This document shows, in pieces, positions 1 through 7,864 of a stretch of 15,822 nucleotides of DNA; the first letter of the stretch is position 1, and each line of letters opens with the position of its first letter. The notes under the pieces are model-generated. The model was given only the letters and a program-made list of their open reading frames with translations. It was not told the DNA's origin and made no database searches. The stretch is taken from positions 4,873 to 20,694 of the forward strand of contig DFYR01000074.1 in NCBI GenBank assembly GCA_002383375.1, read 5' to 3'. Source of the DNA: Spirochaetaceae bacterium UBA4077. GTDB lineage: Bacteria > Spirochaetota > Spirochaetia > Treponematales > Rectinemataceae. The position numbers and the translations under genes are program-made.

Positions 1-6
1 GTCCTG

Positions 7-1044
7 TCAGCGCTTGAGCCCGCTTTTTCTGAGCGCTGCGGCCATGGCCAGGAAGCGCTGCGGCAGCGGCGCCTGAAAAATAGAATATTTCTCCCTGCCC
101 GGCAGGAGTATCTTGAGCCTTCTGGCATGAAGCATAAGCGTTGCGTCGGGAAAACAGGGATCTTTTTTTCCATAGAGCGGGTCACCCACGATGGGGCAGC
201 CCAAGCCTGCCATGTGAACCCTCAGCTGGTGAGTCCTGCCCGTTCGGGGATAAAGTGCCAGAAGGGAGTATTCGCAGCCGTTTTTTACTACCCAGCGGGA
301 AATTAGCCGATACTCCGTGATCGCCCGTTTTCCGCCGGATTCTGTCGGGGCGAATTTTTTTCTGTCCCGTTTGTCCCGGCCAATAAAATTTTCTATACGT
401 CCCGATTTCTCCCTGGTAAAGCCCCGCACAAAGGCGATGTATTCCTTGCGGGTCGAACGGTTTTTAAACTGGGCAGCCAGGAACTCATGTGCTGGGCTGT
501 TTCTGGCAACGATGATCACCCCCGATGTGTCCTTGTCCAGCCGATGGACAATTCCTCCCCGGGGAGGAGCTTGTCCGCCCTTTCGTTCAGCGTCGAGCCA
601 CAGCGCGGCGTTCGCCAGGGTTCCTCTCCAGTTGCCCGCCGCCGGATGGGTTACCATGCCCTGAGGCTTGTCGAAGACAAAGACGTTTTCGTCCTCGTAG
701 AGAATGGATACATCCAATTTTTCAGCCACGAGGTCCTGCACTGCTTCATCGGTCCAGCGTAGTTCCAGCTGGTCGCCCATAGTGAGTTTACGTGAAAATT
801 TCACGGCTTTTCCATTGACTAGAAGGCGGGCATCCCGCGCCTTGAGCTGGGATCTTGCCAGGATTCCAGCCACTTCGGCGATGTATTTATCCGCACGCAA
901 GCCCTCCTCGGTTTCCACCCTGCCCTGCCAAGTCATGGTCTTTGCCTGATCAGCGCGCTGGGTTTCTGCAAGAAGGCGAGAACCCGACACTTTTACATCG
1001 GGGGCAGGAACTGTAGATGCTATTCGTTTTTTGCCTTTGGACAC
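7..1044 (-). CDS. RluA/RluD-family 23S rRNA pseudouridine synthase
   Basis: Predicted to isomerise uridine to pseudouridine in large-subunit rRNA. The 345-residue protein has an S4-type RNA-binding region at about residues 48-105, then the RluA catalytic domain. The hallmark HRLDKDTSG lies at about 167-175, with D170 the expected catalytic aspartate. A typical C-terminal part follows (RTGRTHQLRVH, then GDPLYG). The start is GTG: an AGGGAG ribosome binding site lies 9 bases upstream, and the next in-frame ATG (residue 37) would still leave S4 intact. The first 40 or so residues are basic, low in conservation and longer than usual. The gene is divergent from mscS, with 38 bases between starts. 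The family is certain. The exact target site (RluC- or RluD-like) cannot be read from sequence alone. Its stop codon is 6 bases from the left edge. Confidence 0.93.
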   Translation of the reverse strand: MSKGKKRIASTVPAPDVKVSGSRLLAETQRADQAKTMTWQGRVETEEGLRADKYIAEVAGILARSQLKARDARLLVNGKAVKFSRKLTMGDQLELRWTDEAVQDLVAEKLDVSILYEDENVFVFDKPQGMVTHPAAGNWRGTLANAALWLDAERKGGQAPPRGGIVHRLDKDTSGVIIVARNSPAHEFLAAQFKNRSTRKEYIAFVRGFTREKSGRIENFIGRDKRDRKKFAPTESGGKRAITEYRLISRWVVKNGCEYSLLALYPRTGRTHQLRVHMAGLGCPIVGDPLYGKKDPCFPDATLMLHARRLKILLPGREKYSIFQAPLPQRFLAMAAALRKSGLKR

Positions 1045-1068
1045 TATTCCGTTCTCCCTATCTTTTAT

Positions 1069-1097
1069 CCTATAGTTGGCCTATGAGCACAGGACAA
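1069..1097 (-). promoter_or_regulatory. Candidate sigma-70 promoter of the RluA-family gene
   Basis: On the minus strand TTGTCC (1097-1092) is followed after 17 bases by TATAGG (1074-1069). Each hexamer matches 4 of 6 consensus bases. The predicted transcript would begin about 20 bases before the GTG and carry its AGGGAG site. The -35 box lies inside the first codons of mscS, so the two divergent promoters would overlap. Inferred by eye only. Confidence 0.33.
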
Positions 1098-1976
1098 AAG
1101 CTCCTCGATTCGATAGCCGGATGGTTTCAAGACTTTGTCTCAGCCGATTCGGTAAAGACGGCGATATCAGTATTTTTCATTCTGGTTATCGGCGTCACCC
1201 TGGTACGCATAGTATTCATCATGACCAGGCGATTTTCAAGAAAGGTACTGCCCAAGCGGAGCGCTTCCACCCTGGACAAGCTGATAAAGTATGGTGGCTA
1301 CACTATTGTTGCCCTGATGGCGATCAAGAAGGCCGGAGTGGATGTTTCAGCCTTGCTGGGCGCCGCAGGGATCGCAGGTATCGCCATAGGTTTCGCCGCC
1401 CAGACCTCGGTGGCGAACATTATATCTGGTCTCTTTCTTTTTTCTGAAAAACTCTTTTCGGAAGGCGATATCCTCCAGGTGGACACTATAACCGGAGTGG
1501 TCAAAACCGTCGATCTCATGTGCATCCGCCTCCAGACCTTCGACGGCCGCCTGGTGCGAGTGCCTAACGAAACCCTGATCAAGACCAATATCATAAATAT
1601 CAGCTATTTCCCCCAGCGACGCTTCGATCTATGGCTCAGTCTTCCCAACGATTGCGATCTAAGACTCGCGATGGACAGTATTCAACACGTGATCGATTCG
1701 GAAGCCTTAGCCTTGAAAGAGCCTGCTCCACTTATAGTTTTGGACGCAATAACTCCCGATGGAACGAATCTCCTGGTAGGTGTGTGGTTTTTGCAAGAGA
1801 ACCTGGCGGCGATTAAAAACAACCTTATTCCGGCCATCTTGTCGGCACTGGCGGAAAAGGGAATTCAACCTCAGGCGAGAAGATTAGAAATTCAAGAACC
1901 AGTGAAGTCCGGAGGCTTGCAACCTGTACAGTCTTCCGATTCTGTTGGATCTTCGGAATTTTTCAAGAAAACCTGA
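1083..1976 (+). CDS. mscS: MscS-family small-conductance mechanosensitive channel
   Basis: A 297-residue inner-membrane channel expected to open under osmotic down-shock and release solutes. It has one hydrophobic segment near residues 27-50. A second runs into the MscS pore helix, whose Gly/Ala-rich stretch (AAGIAGIAIGFAAQTS) is the family signature. The beta domain follows (EGDILQV, then LVRVPNE) and then the mixed C-terminal domain, close to the size of E. coli MscS. The ATG at 1083 was chosen over an in-frame ATG at 1017, because the earlier one would place 22 non-conserved residues inside the RluA gene. No Shine-Dalgarno sequence precedes it, but TATAGT (1071-1076) ends 6 bases before the ATG, so a very short or absent leader is possible. 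The last 30 or so residues are Ser/Pro-rich and overlap the antisense end of truA by 85 bases. Confidence 0.92.
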   Translation: MSTGQKLLDSIAGWFQDFVSADSVKTAISVFFILVIGVTLVRIVFIMTRRFSRKVLPKRSASTLDKLIKYGGYTIVALMAIKKAGVDVSALLGAAGIAGIAIGFAAQTSVANIISGLFLFSEKLFSEGDILQVDTITGVVKTVDLMCIRLQTFDGRLVRVPNETLIKTNIINISYFPQRRFDLWLSLPNDCDLRLAMDSIQHVIDSEALALKEPAPLIVLDAITPDGTNLLVGVWFLQENLAAIKNNLIPAILSALAEKGIQPQARRLEIQEPVKSGGLQPVQSSDSVGSSEFFKKT

Positions 1977-2803
1977 TCGAGCCGGCCGGCATCATTGGTT
2001 GTCCTCTCTTCCTTTTTCCTGCGCCGATGGCCGTGGAGCCGAGTTTCGTACTCGACGTTCCATAAAAAAAGTCCCTCGGGGGGAGCCGTCGGTCCGGCTT
2101 TTTTTCTGTCCACTCCTTCGAGAATGTCGCGCATAAGCGCGGAAGCAAGCGCCTCACTTTCGGTTTTAGCTTCGAAAAAAATCATTGTTCCCACCAGGGA
2201 GCGCACCATGCGCCAGAGAAAGGCGTTTGCGGCCACCTGATAGACCAGCCGATCTCCCTCAAACCAGAAATACGATTCTTGGATGAACCTGGATCGGCTC
2301 AGGCTTGAATCGCCGGCCGAGGCGAAAGCGGAAAAATCATGCTCCCCTAGAAGCACCGCCGCCATCGCGTTGAGTCTGGACAGGGAAGGTTGACGGGATA
2401 TGCACCAGGCATAGCGGTTGCAAAAGGGATCCTGGCGGGATCCGCAGAGCATGAAATACCGATAGCGCCGCATGGAGGCATCGAATCGGGCATGGAAATC
2501 CTCAGGTGCCTGACTCGAACTCATCACCCTGATGTCCTTGGGTAAAATGCTGTTGAGGGCAGTCTTGAACCGCCCAACCGGCATCGTGAGGATATCGGAA
2601 AAAAAACCGGCAGCCTGACCCAGGGCATGAACCCCGGCGTCGGTACGGCCTGCTCCGGTAAGCCTGACCGGGTGTCCATGGATCCGTTCCAGAGCCTTTT
2701 CCAGTTCTTCCTGCACGGAGCGGGCATTTTTCTGCCGCTGCCAGCCTGCGAAGTCTGTTCCGTCGTAGGCCAGCACCAGTTGGACGGCTTTCTGCTTCAC
2801 CAC
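1892..2803 (-). CDS. truA: tRNA pseudouridine(38-40) synthase TruA
   Basis: Modifies U38-U40 in the anticodon arm of tRNAs. The 303-residue protein shows the TruA opening AYDGTDFAGWQ (13-23), the catalytic motif GRTDAGVHA with D55, and the closing APPEGLFLW near 240-248. Family members usually stop soon after this last motif. Here a further 50 or so polar, Arg/Lys-rich then acidic residues follow, and their last 27 codons are antisense to the end of mscS. The tail may be drift past a lost stop and need not be functional. The start is GTG at 2803, preceded by GAGG about 10 bases upstream, with a second GTG just after it. The start overlaps the end of acpS by 7 bases, which suggests translational coupling. 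Truncating the tail would not affect the catalytic fold. Confidence 0.95.
   Translation of the reverse strand: MVKQKAVQLVLAYDGTDFAGWQRQKNARSVQEELEKALERIHGHPVRLTGAGRTDAGVHALGQAAGFFSDILTMPVGRFKTALNSILPKDIRVMSSSQAPEDFHARFDASMRRYRYFMLCGSRQDPFCNRYAWCISRQPSLSRLNAMAAVLLGEHDFSAFASAGDSSLSRSRFIQESYFWFEGDRLVYQVAANAFLWRMVRSLVGTMIFFEAKTESEALASALMRDILEGVDRKKAGPTAPPEGLFLWNVEYETRLHGHRRRKKEERTTNDAGRLDQVFLKNSEDPTESEDCTGCKPPDFTGS
2064..2105. terminator. Terminator-like structure antisense to truA, 3' of mscS
   Basis: About 110 bases after the mscS stop, a stem AGCCG (2084-2088) with CGGCT (2095-2099) and a 6-base loop is followed by seven T (2099-2105). On the left flank sits an A-run (2064-2070) preceded on the minus strand by a small TCCC/GGGA hairpin, so both strands show a hairpin plus T-run. 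For mscS the placement fits an intrinsic terminator. On the minus strand it would lie inside the conserved C-terminal part of truA, where termination would truncate the message. The stems are short and the T-run also encodes Lys-Lys in TruA, so chance is a real alternative. Confidence 0.38.
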
Positions 2804-3180
2804 GTCTTCTGATCCTCGATAAGCACGATCGCGACGGCATTATCCCCCTCATGGGTGAGAGAACAATGGAGCACGCCGCCGCCAAGCTCCGAAAAGCGCT
2901 GTTTTGCGGTCCCTTCCAATATAATGACCGGCCTTCCGTCCCTTTGGTTTTCTACGTAGATGTCCCTGAGCTTCATATTCCGCAGGCCGGTGCCGCAGGC
3001 CTTGCCGAAGGCTTCCTTGGCCGCGAAGCGGGCAGCCAGTGACAGGTCCCTGCTCGCGCCTCTGGATAAGGCAGCCTCGATTTCGTGAGGGTGGAAGAAC
3101 CTTTCTATGAGGCCGGGCACGGTGGACCAATGCCGAATTCTATTCACATGGACAATATCGATGCCGATTCCGCGGATCAT
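2797..3180 (-). CDS. acpS: Holo-[acyl-carrier-protein] synthase AcpS
   Basis: Transfers 4'-phosphopantetheine from coenzyme A to the conserved serine of acyl carrier protein, activating it for fatty-acid synthesis. The 127-residue length is standard. The metal-binding D8 lies in the opening GIGIDIV, and the second signature RFAAKEAFGKA with its glutamate is at about 51-61. The C-terminal part holds the usual SLTHEGDNAVA segment (compare SISH in other members). The ATG at 3180 has an AAGGA site 6-7 bases upstream. The gene is 92 bases below the YbbR-like gene and overlaps truA by 7 bases, so it may begin a second transcript with truA or be read through from the cdaA cluster. I see no strong terminator in the 92-base gap. 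Confidence 0.95.
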   Translation of the reverse strand: MIRGIGIDIVHVNRIRHWSTVPGLIERFFHPHEIEAALSRGASRDLSLAARFAAKEAFGKACGTGLRNMKLRDIYVENQRDGRPVIILEGTAKQRFSELGGGVLHCSLTHEGDNAVAIVLIEDQKTW

Positions 3181-3272
3181 TGTTTTTCCTTTTAAAGTTT
3201 GTCAGCCACTTTACCAAACCTGAGCCTGGCATAGAGCTAAAGTCCCAGCCCAAGCATCTTCCCCGAGCATTC

Positions 3273-4241
3273 TCAGAGCCCCTCAGCAGGTTCGGCGGGC
3301 TGGGTTAAAGCCTTAAGCCGGATCGTCAGCGTCTGCGGCTCGTAGGTCTCCACCACCGCTTCATCGGGGACAGAGACGAGCACATCCACCGTATAGCTGC
3401 CTGCCTTCGTGAAGCTGCTCAAATCCACCGAAAGCGCTTCGCCGGTCTTGAAATTTTTGAGCAATTCTTCGGCGATATGCATTCGCAGATTACCGGTCGG
3501 AAGGATTTCTTCCAAGGCGAGGTCGGGAGCAAGTCCTCGAATAAAAATCGGAAGGTTGACGAAGTTCTTGACGTCCCTGGATTTATTCACGGTGGCGGAA
3601 AAAACCACCAGGTCCTTTCCTTCTACGCTTAGAAGCGGATCTTTTTTCAAAAGACGTACGCTGGCCGTAAAATCAGCCTTCTTCCCGCTTAGCTCTATGG
3701 TATCCGTGGAAATCTCAGTAGTCCTGGCGATCAGTCCAGCCGGTCCGGAAATAGTAACCTCCGGCGGCACAATATCGAAGTTGGCCAGCTCGAAACCCGA
3801 CTCTAGAAAGCCCTTGAACGATGGCGTTACTGGCACGCTTTTGGCTACCCTTTTTTCCAGGCCGATCGCGATGTCGGAAGGTTCGGGATGGATCTCCAGC
3901 GGATCGGCGATGAGGGCGTTGCCCCGTTTTTGCAGCCTGATGGGCGCTCGGTACACTCCCTCGTTCTTGTATTCCGAGAGATCCAGGGAGGCGGAGATCT
4001 CGTCCTCCCGAATGCTGTAGATCAGGTCCCGCTCACCTCTGAGTATAACCTTGACCATGGAGGGGTATTGGCTGGAAGGCGCCAATTCCTCGTTGAGTGA
4101 GACACTGAGGGGAATATTGATCGTCCGCTGCTCCAGCCTGGTGAGATTGAAAAAGAGGGTGAGCAGGAGGGCTATGGACAGGGAGAGGACCTTGGCCGGC
4201 CAGTCTGAGAAGAGGACTATGAGAATTCGCTTAAGCTTCAT
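3273..4241 (-). CDS. YbbR-domain protein, likely CdaR-like partner of CdaA
   Basis: A 322-residue protein with a short basic N-terminus, one membrane segment at about 13-31 and a long extracytoplasmic part made of successive beta-rich YbbR-type repeats (for example the stretch ending ISGPAGLI, and the similar VKVILRGE earlier). In Firmicutes a YbbR protein (CdaR) is encoded directly after cdaA and modulates its cyclic di-AMP output. The same order is seen here, with an 11-base overlap between the two genes, so a role as CdaA regulator in the membrane is inferred from family and position. The ATG at 4241 is supported by GAGGG 8 bases upstream. No enzymatic motif is visible. The C-terminal 15 or so residues are Pro/Glu-rich and probably disordered. 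Confidence 0.85.
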   Translation of the reverse strand: MKLKRILIVLFSDWPAKVLSLSIALLLTLFFNLTRLEQRTINIPLSVSLNEELAPSSQYPSMVKVILRGERDLIYSIREDEISASLDLSEYKNEGVYRAPIRLQKRGNALIADPLEIHPEPSDIAIGLEKRVAKSVPVTPSFKGFLESGFELANFDIVPPEVTISGPAGLIARTTEISTDTIELSGKKADFTASVRLLKKDPLLSVEGKDLVVFSATVNKSRDVKNFVNLPIFIRGLAPDLALEEILPTGNLRMHIAEELLKNFKTGEALSVDLSSFTKAGSYTVDVLVSVPDEAVVETYEPQTLTIRLKALTQPAEPAEGL

Positions 4242-5049
4242 AGTGCTTGCCCTCTTCCGATTCCTGAGCCTCCGCAGCCTCGTCGGAAAGCCCTTCCAAG
4301 AGTCTGGCCAGCCTGAACCTCAGCTGATCGCCGTCGAGGCCGTAGTAAAGCTTGGAATCATAGGCCAGCGAAAGGGCTCCCGTCTCTTCGGATACCACGA
4401 GCACCACAGCGTCGGATTCCTCGGTTATGCCCAGGGCAGCCCTGTGCCGACTTCCGAAGCTTTTCTTTATGTCCTGCTGATCCGAGAGTGGAAGGAAGCA
4501 GGCGGCTGCGGCAATCTTTCCTTCCTGTATAACCGCCGCTCCGTCATGCAGGGGATTGTCGTGGGCGAATATGGTCACCAGAAGGCTGGGCGAGAGAACA
4601 GCGTCCAGCCGTATTCCCTTGTCGATAATCTCCTTGAGACCCACATTACGGCTGAAGACGATCAAGGCTCCCCGCTTCATGTGTGATAAAATTTCACAGG
4701 CCGTGACCGAGGCTTCGATCTGACTCGCCTTGGGCTGCCGAGTATTCCTGAACAGACGGCCCTGGCCGAGGTGCATGAAGATTTTCCTAAGTTCGGGCTG
4801 GAAGATTATGGCTAAACCGATGACCAAGCCGGGAGCGACAATGCCAAGTACCCAGGTTACGGTGGAAAGCTGGAGAAAAAAGGCCACGGCGTAGATTCCT
4901 GCCAGGAGGAGGATACCCTTTATCAGCTGGACCGCCTTGGTCTTTACCAGGATCTGATAGGTATTGTAGATGAGATAGGCCAGGAGCAGGACATCCAGCA
5001 CCGGCCGGACGTAGGTGGAGAAAAAAACCGATATGTCGTTAAGATCCAT
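4231..5049 (-). CDS. cdaA: Diadenylate cyclase CdaA (cyclic di-AMP synthase)
   Basis: Condenses two ATP into cyclic di-AMP, a second messenger tied to osmotic balance and cell-wall homeostasis. Three hydrophobic segments (about 15-34, 43-60 and 64-84) anchor a cytoplasmic DAC (DisA_N) domain. Its two signatures are present: DGA within HDNPLHDGAAV (169-171) and RHRAALG (from 201). The 272-residue length matches CdaA. The ATG at 5049 was chosen because GAGGAC lies about 8 bases upstream and the folP stop ends 2 bases before it. An in-frame ATG at 5097 would add 16 polar residues inside folP. It overlaps the YbbR-like gene by 11 bases. No glmM, the usual third partner in Firmicutes, is present in this window. 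Confidence 0.95.
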   Translation of the reverse strand: MDLNDISVFFSTYVRPVLDVLLLAYLIYNTYQILVKTKAVQLIKGILLLAGIYAVAFFLQLSTVTWVLGIVAPGLVIGLAIIFQPELRKIFMHLGQGRLFRNTRQPKASQIEASVTACEILSHMKRGALIVFSRNVGLKEIIDKGIRLDAVLSPSLLVTIFAHDNPLHDGAAVIQEGKIAAAACFLPLSDQQDIKKSFGSRHRAALGITEESDAVVLVVSEETGALSLAYDSKLYYGLDGDQLRFRLARLLEGLSDEAAEAQESEEGKHYEA

Positions 5050-5051
5050 AC

Positions 5052-5921
5052 TCAGGTCCTCACTGCTCGTCCTGGATGTTCTCGTATCGGCAGGCAAGAA
5101 ATGAAAAGCCTAAGCGCGTCCTTAGTTTCCCCCACATCGTGTACCCGTATGATATCGGCGCCATTCATCCAGGCAGCGCAGGCCGCGCCTAGGCTGCCGG
5201 AGAGCCTCTGCTCCACGGGCTTTCCTGTGATCTGCCCGATAAAACGCTTGCGCGAAAGGCCTACTAGAACAGGATACCCGCATTCGGCAATGAGATAAAG
5301 CCTTTTAATGAGATCGAGGTTGTGTTCCAGCGTTTTGCCGAAGCCTATCCCGGGATCGAGAATTATCGAGTCCTCAGGAATGCCCGCATCCAAGGCTCTG
5401 GCTGCGGCTGCACGAAGATAGGCGGCAACTTCGCCGGCGCAGTCGACATACTCCGGATTCGCTTGCATAGTAGATGGTTCGCCCAGCATGTGCATGAGCA
5501 CAAGCCCTGCACCAGATCGGGCTACTAGCGAAGCCATGTCTGGATCGGAAAGCGCCGCGATATCGTTCACGATATCGGCGCCCTCTTCCAGGGCGGCTCT
5601 GGCCACCGTCGCCCTCCTGGTATCCACCGACAGCACCGCGCCCGACCGGGCTCGAAAAGCCCTGAGGGCGGGGATCAGCCTTTTTATCTCCTCATCCGAA
5701 TCCACCGGCGCCGAGCCCGGTCGGGTCGATTCGGCGCCGAAATCCAGGATGTCGGCGCCCTCTTCCAGGAGCGCGAGGGCACGTTCAACGGCTTTTTCCG
5801 GTTCGGGCGCCCGGGAGCCGGGGAAAAACGAGTCCGGCGTCAGATTGACGATGCCCATAATCAGAGGTCGCTCGCCGAGGACAAGGCTTCGTTTACCGGG
5901 TAAGGATAGGATGCGCTTCAT
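5052..5921 (-). CDS. folP: Dihydropteroate synthase FolP
   Basis: Joins p-aminobenzoate to dihydropterin pyrophosphate in folate synthesis; the target of sulfonamides. With the ATG at 5921 the protein has 289 residues and carries the family motifs in order: MGIVNLTPDSF (22-32), the FGAESTRPG segment (61-69), a DPGIGFGK loop, SRKRFIG with the substrate-binding lysine, and the closing RVHDV. This start follows a GGGGAGGG site, though spacing is short at about 4 bases. In-frame ATGs further upstream lie deep in dxs and lack such a site. Even so, the first 28 bases overlap the end of dxs, implying coupled translation. It ends 2 bases before cdaA. No residue expected for catalysis appears to be missing. 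Confidence 0.94.
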   Translation of the reverse strand: MKRILSLPGKRSLVLGERPLIMGIVNLTPDSFFPGSRAPEPEKAVERALALLEEGADILDFGAESTRPGSAPVDSDEEIKRLIPALRAFRARSGAVLSVDTRRATVARAALEEGADIVNDIAALSDPDMASLVARSGAGLVLMHMLGEPSTMQANPEYVDCAGEVAAYLRAAAARALDAGIPEDSIILDPGIGFGKTLEHNLDLIKRLYLIAECGYPVLVGLSRKRFIGQITGKPVEQRLSGSLGAACAAWMNGADIIRVHDVGETKDALRLFISCLPIREHPGRAVRT

Positions 5922-7794
5922 CCACCCTCCCCGCCGCATCGGCAGCCAATAAAGTAAACGTAGTATACAAGCCTTCCTCATCCAGGCCCGCGTCGCTGAG
6001 CAACTCATCCCTCGTAGCCTGGGAGGGGAGTCCCGGCCCAAACCCCAGGATCACAAGCTTTACCCGAACAGCCCTGCGGGCAAGAATCGAGGCGATCGAT
6101 TCTCCCACACCTCCCGCCTTGCTTCCCTCTTCAACGATAGCCATAATTCTGTACCCGGAACAGATACCGGCAATCTCCTGCTCGTCCAGTGGACTGGCGA
6201 AGCGTAGAGAATAGAGGTCGATTGGAAACCCGGATTCATTGATCCTGTCCGTAGCCCTGGCTGCTGCATGAGCAACAGGTCCCAGGGCACAGATCAGTAC
6301 GGAAGCCTTTTCCCTTTTTCGCAGGAAGATCCCTCGGCCCGGCACCGGCGGGGCTTCGCAGCCCGGCTCATCGCAGTCCACCCTAGCCTTGGGAAAACGT
6401 AAAAAGACCGGACCTTTCCAGTCAAGGGCGAAGCGAAGAAAACTCCCCATCTCTGCTGCGCAGGAAGGGGCTAGAATTGTGCTGTTGGGCAAGTTCTTGA
6501 AAAGCGGGATGTCGAAAAATCCTTGATGTGTCTCTCCATCCTCCCCCACAGCCCCCGCCCGATCCATAGCGAAAACCACGTGGTGATTGGGCAGGGCGAC
6601 ATCGTGGATCACCTGATCCACAGCGCGCTGCATAAAGGTAGAGTAGATGGCCACAACGGGAAGAAGTCCCCCGGCGGCGAGCCCAGCCGCGAAGGTTACC
6701 GCGTGCTGTTCCGCGATGCCCACGTCGTAAACCCTGGAGGGCAGGAGCTTTGCCATCCTGTCTAAGCCCGTTCCCTTGCTCATGGCGGCGGTGATCGCTA
6801 CAAGCTCCGGTCTTTCCTGAGCCAGGTCGGCCATGTGTCGTCCGAACAACTCGGTGAACGAAGGCCTTGCCACTACTGGCAGATCCAAGCAAGAGGGAGC
6901 CAGTCCATGAAAGGCCTCGGGATCCTCCTCAGCCTTGAAAAATCCATTGCCCTTTTTCGTCATCACGTGGACAACCACGGGACGCTGAAGCCGCTTAACC
7001 TGAGCCAGAACACTCAAGAGAACAGGAATGTTGTGCCCGTCTATGGGGCCGACGTACTCAAAGCCCAGATCAGCAAAGAGATTTTCTTTGAAAAAAATAG
7101 CCTTCACTGCCCGCTTGCCCCTGACGATCAGTTCCAGCAGGCTTCGCCCAATACGGGGAATCGAAACAACAATGGCGTCGAAGCTTCTCCTGAAGGCTTG
7201 ATAATGGTTGGTGGCGGTAAGCCGGGATAGGTAGCGTGAGAGCGCGCCCACGTTCCTGGATATGGACATCTTGTTATCGTTCAGAATGACGATGAGAGGA
7301 AGCTCGAGCTGGGAGACATTGGCCAGAGCCTCGAAGGCCATGCCGGCGGTGAGGGCGCCGTCACCTATCACCGCCACGACCCTGCCGTTTTTACCCTGGC
7401 GTTTTCTGGACTCCAGCAGCCCTAAGGCCGAGGAGAGGGAGGTGGATGAATGGCCTGTATCGAAGATATCGTGGATGCTCTCCGAACGCTTGGGAAAACC
7501 CGAAAGTCCTCCCTTTTTCCTTATCCTGTCAAAATCCTTAAGCCTGCCGGTGATGAGTTTATGCGCATAACTCTGATGGCCAACATCCCAGATGATCGCA
7601 TCCCTTGGCGAATCGAAGACTCTGTGGAGGGCTATAGTCAGCTCCACGACACCGAGATTGGAAGCCAAATGACCTCCATTCGTCGTCACGGTTTCGAGAA
7701 TCTTTTTCCGAATTTCCTTGGCCAGGACGCGAAGCTCAGATTCCTTGAGCTTCTTGACATCCTCGGGCGATTCTATCGAATCCAGCAGACCCAT
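5893..7794 (-). CDS. dxs: 1-deoxy-D-xylulose-5-phosphate synthase
   Basis: First enzyme of the non-mevalonate (MEP) isoprenoid pathway: condenses pyruvate and glyceraldehyde-3-phosphate with thiamine diphosphate as cofactor. The 633-residue length is usual. Visible motifs are NGGHLASNLG (H42 of the active site), WDVGHQSYAHK, the thiamine-diphosphate motif from GDGALTAGM to NDNKMSIS, and the GIAEQHAVTFAAG segment with the catalytic glutamate. The start MGLLDSIESPED matches the family opening. An ATG 7 codons earlier (7815) would add a hydrophobic MMIWLLF with no family support. No Shine-Dalgarno sequence precedes either. It heads the minus-strand cluster and its end overlaps folP by 29 bases. 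The product would also feed thiamine and pyridoxal synthesis in many bacteria. Confidence 0.96.
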   Translation of the reverse strand: MGLLDSIESPEDVKKLKESELRVLAKEIRKKILETVTTNGGHLASNLGVVELTIALHRVFDSPRDAIIWDVGHQSYAHKLITGRLKDFDRIRKKGGLSGFPKRSESIHDIFDTGHSSTSLSSALGLLESRKRQGKNGRVVAVIGDGALTAGMAFEALANVSQLELPLIVILNDNKMSISRNVGALSRYLSRLTATNHYQAFRRSFDAIVVSIPRIGRSLLELIVRGKRAVKAIFFKENLFADLGFEYVGPIDGHNIPVLLSVLAQVKRLQRPVVVHVMTKKGNGFFKAEEDPEAFHGLAPSCLDLPVVARPSFTELFGRHMADLAQERPELVAITAAMSKGTGLDRMAKLLPSRVYDVGIAEQHAVTFAAGLAAGGLLPVVAIYSTFMQRAVDQVIHDVALPNHHVVFAMDRAGAVGEDGETHQGFFDIPLFKNLPNSTILAPSCAAEMGSFLRFALDWKGPVFLRFPKARVDCDEPGCEAPPVPGRGIFLRKREKASVLICALGPVAHAAARATDRINESGFPIDLYSLRFASPLDEQEIAGICSGYRIMAIVEEGSKAGGVGESIASILARRAVRVKLVILGFGPGLPSQATRDELLSDAGLDEEGLYTTFTLLAADAAGRVDEAHPILTR

Positions 7795-7802
7795 GAAAAG
7801 TA

Positions 7803-7831
7803 ACCATATCATCAATTGAAGGCTTTTTCCA
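7803..7831 (-). promoter_or_regulatory. Candidate dxs promoter with almost no leader
   Basis: TGGAAA (7831-7826), a 17-base spacer, then TATGGT (7808-7803), each matching 4 of 6 consensus bases. The -10 box ends 8 bases before the dxs ATG, so the message would start within one or two bases of it, consistent with the absence of a Shine-Dalgarno sequence. Weak on its own; its value is the repeated arrangement at neighbouring genes. Confidence 0.28.
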
Positions 7832-7835
7832 GTGC

Positions 7836-7864
7836 TTGCGGAAATCCCTACTCGAGCCTAGATT
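7836..7864 (+). promoter_or_regulatory. Candidate promoter of the 129-residue gene, leaderless
   Basis: TTGCGG (7836-7841), a 17-base spacer, then TAGATT (7859-7864), ending 6 bases before the ATG at 7871. Transcription would begin at or next to the start codon, and no Shine-Dalgarno sequence is present. It lies back to back with the candidate dxs promoter. Hexamers match only 3 and 4 of 6 bases. Confidence 0.27.

Noticed and set aside
1981..1990. GCCGGCCGGC palindrome just after the mscS stop
   Set aside because: Self-complementary but too short and without loop or T-run; it falls within truA codons and is expected in GC-rich DNA.
3409..4020. 203-codon plus-strand open frame
   Set aside because: Antisense to the YbbR-like gene, no recognisable motif and no ribosome binding site; the minus-strand gene explains the region.
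4051..4686. 211-codon plus-strand open frame
   Set aside because: Antisense to the YbbR-like gene and cdaA, whose catalytic motifs show the coding strand.
5922..6041. N-terminal extension of FolP by 40 residues
   Set aside because: It would lie deep in dxs, has no family match, and a GGAGG-type site supports the ATG at 5921.
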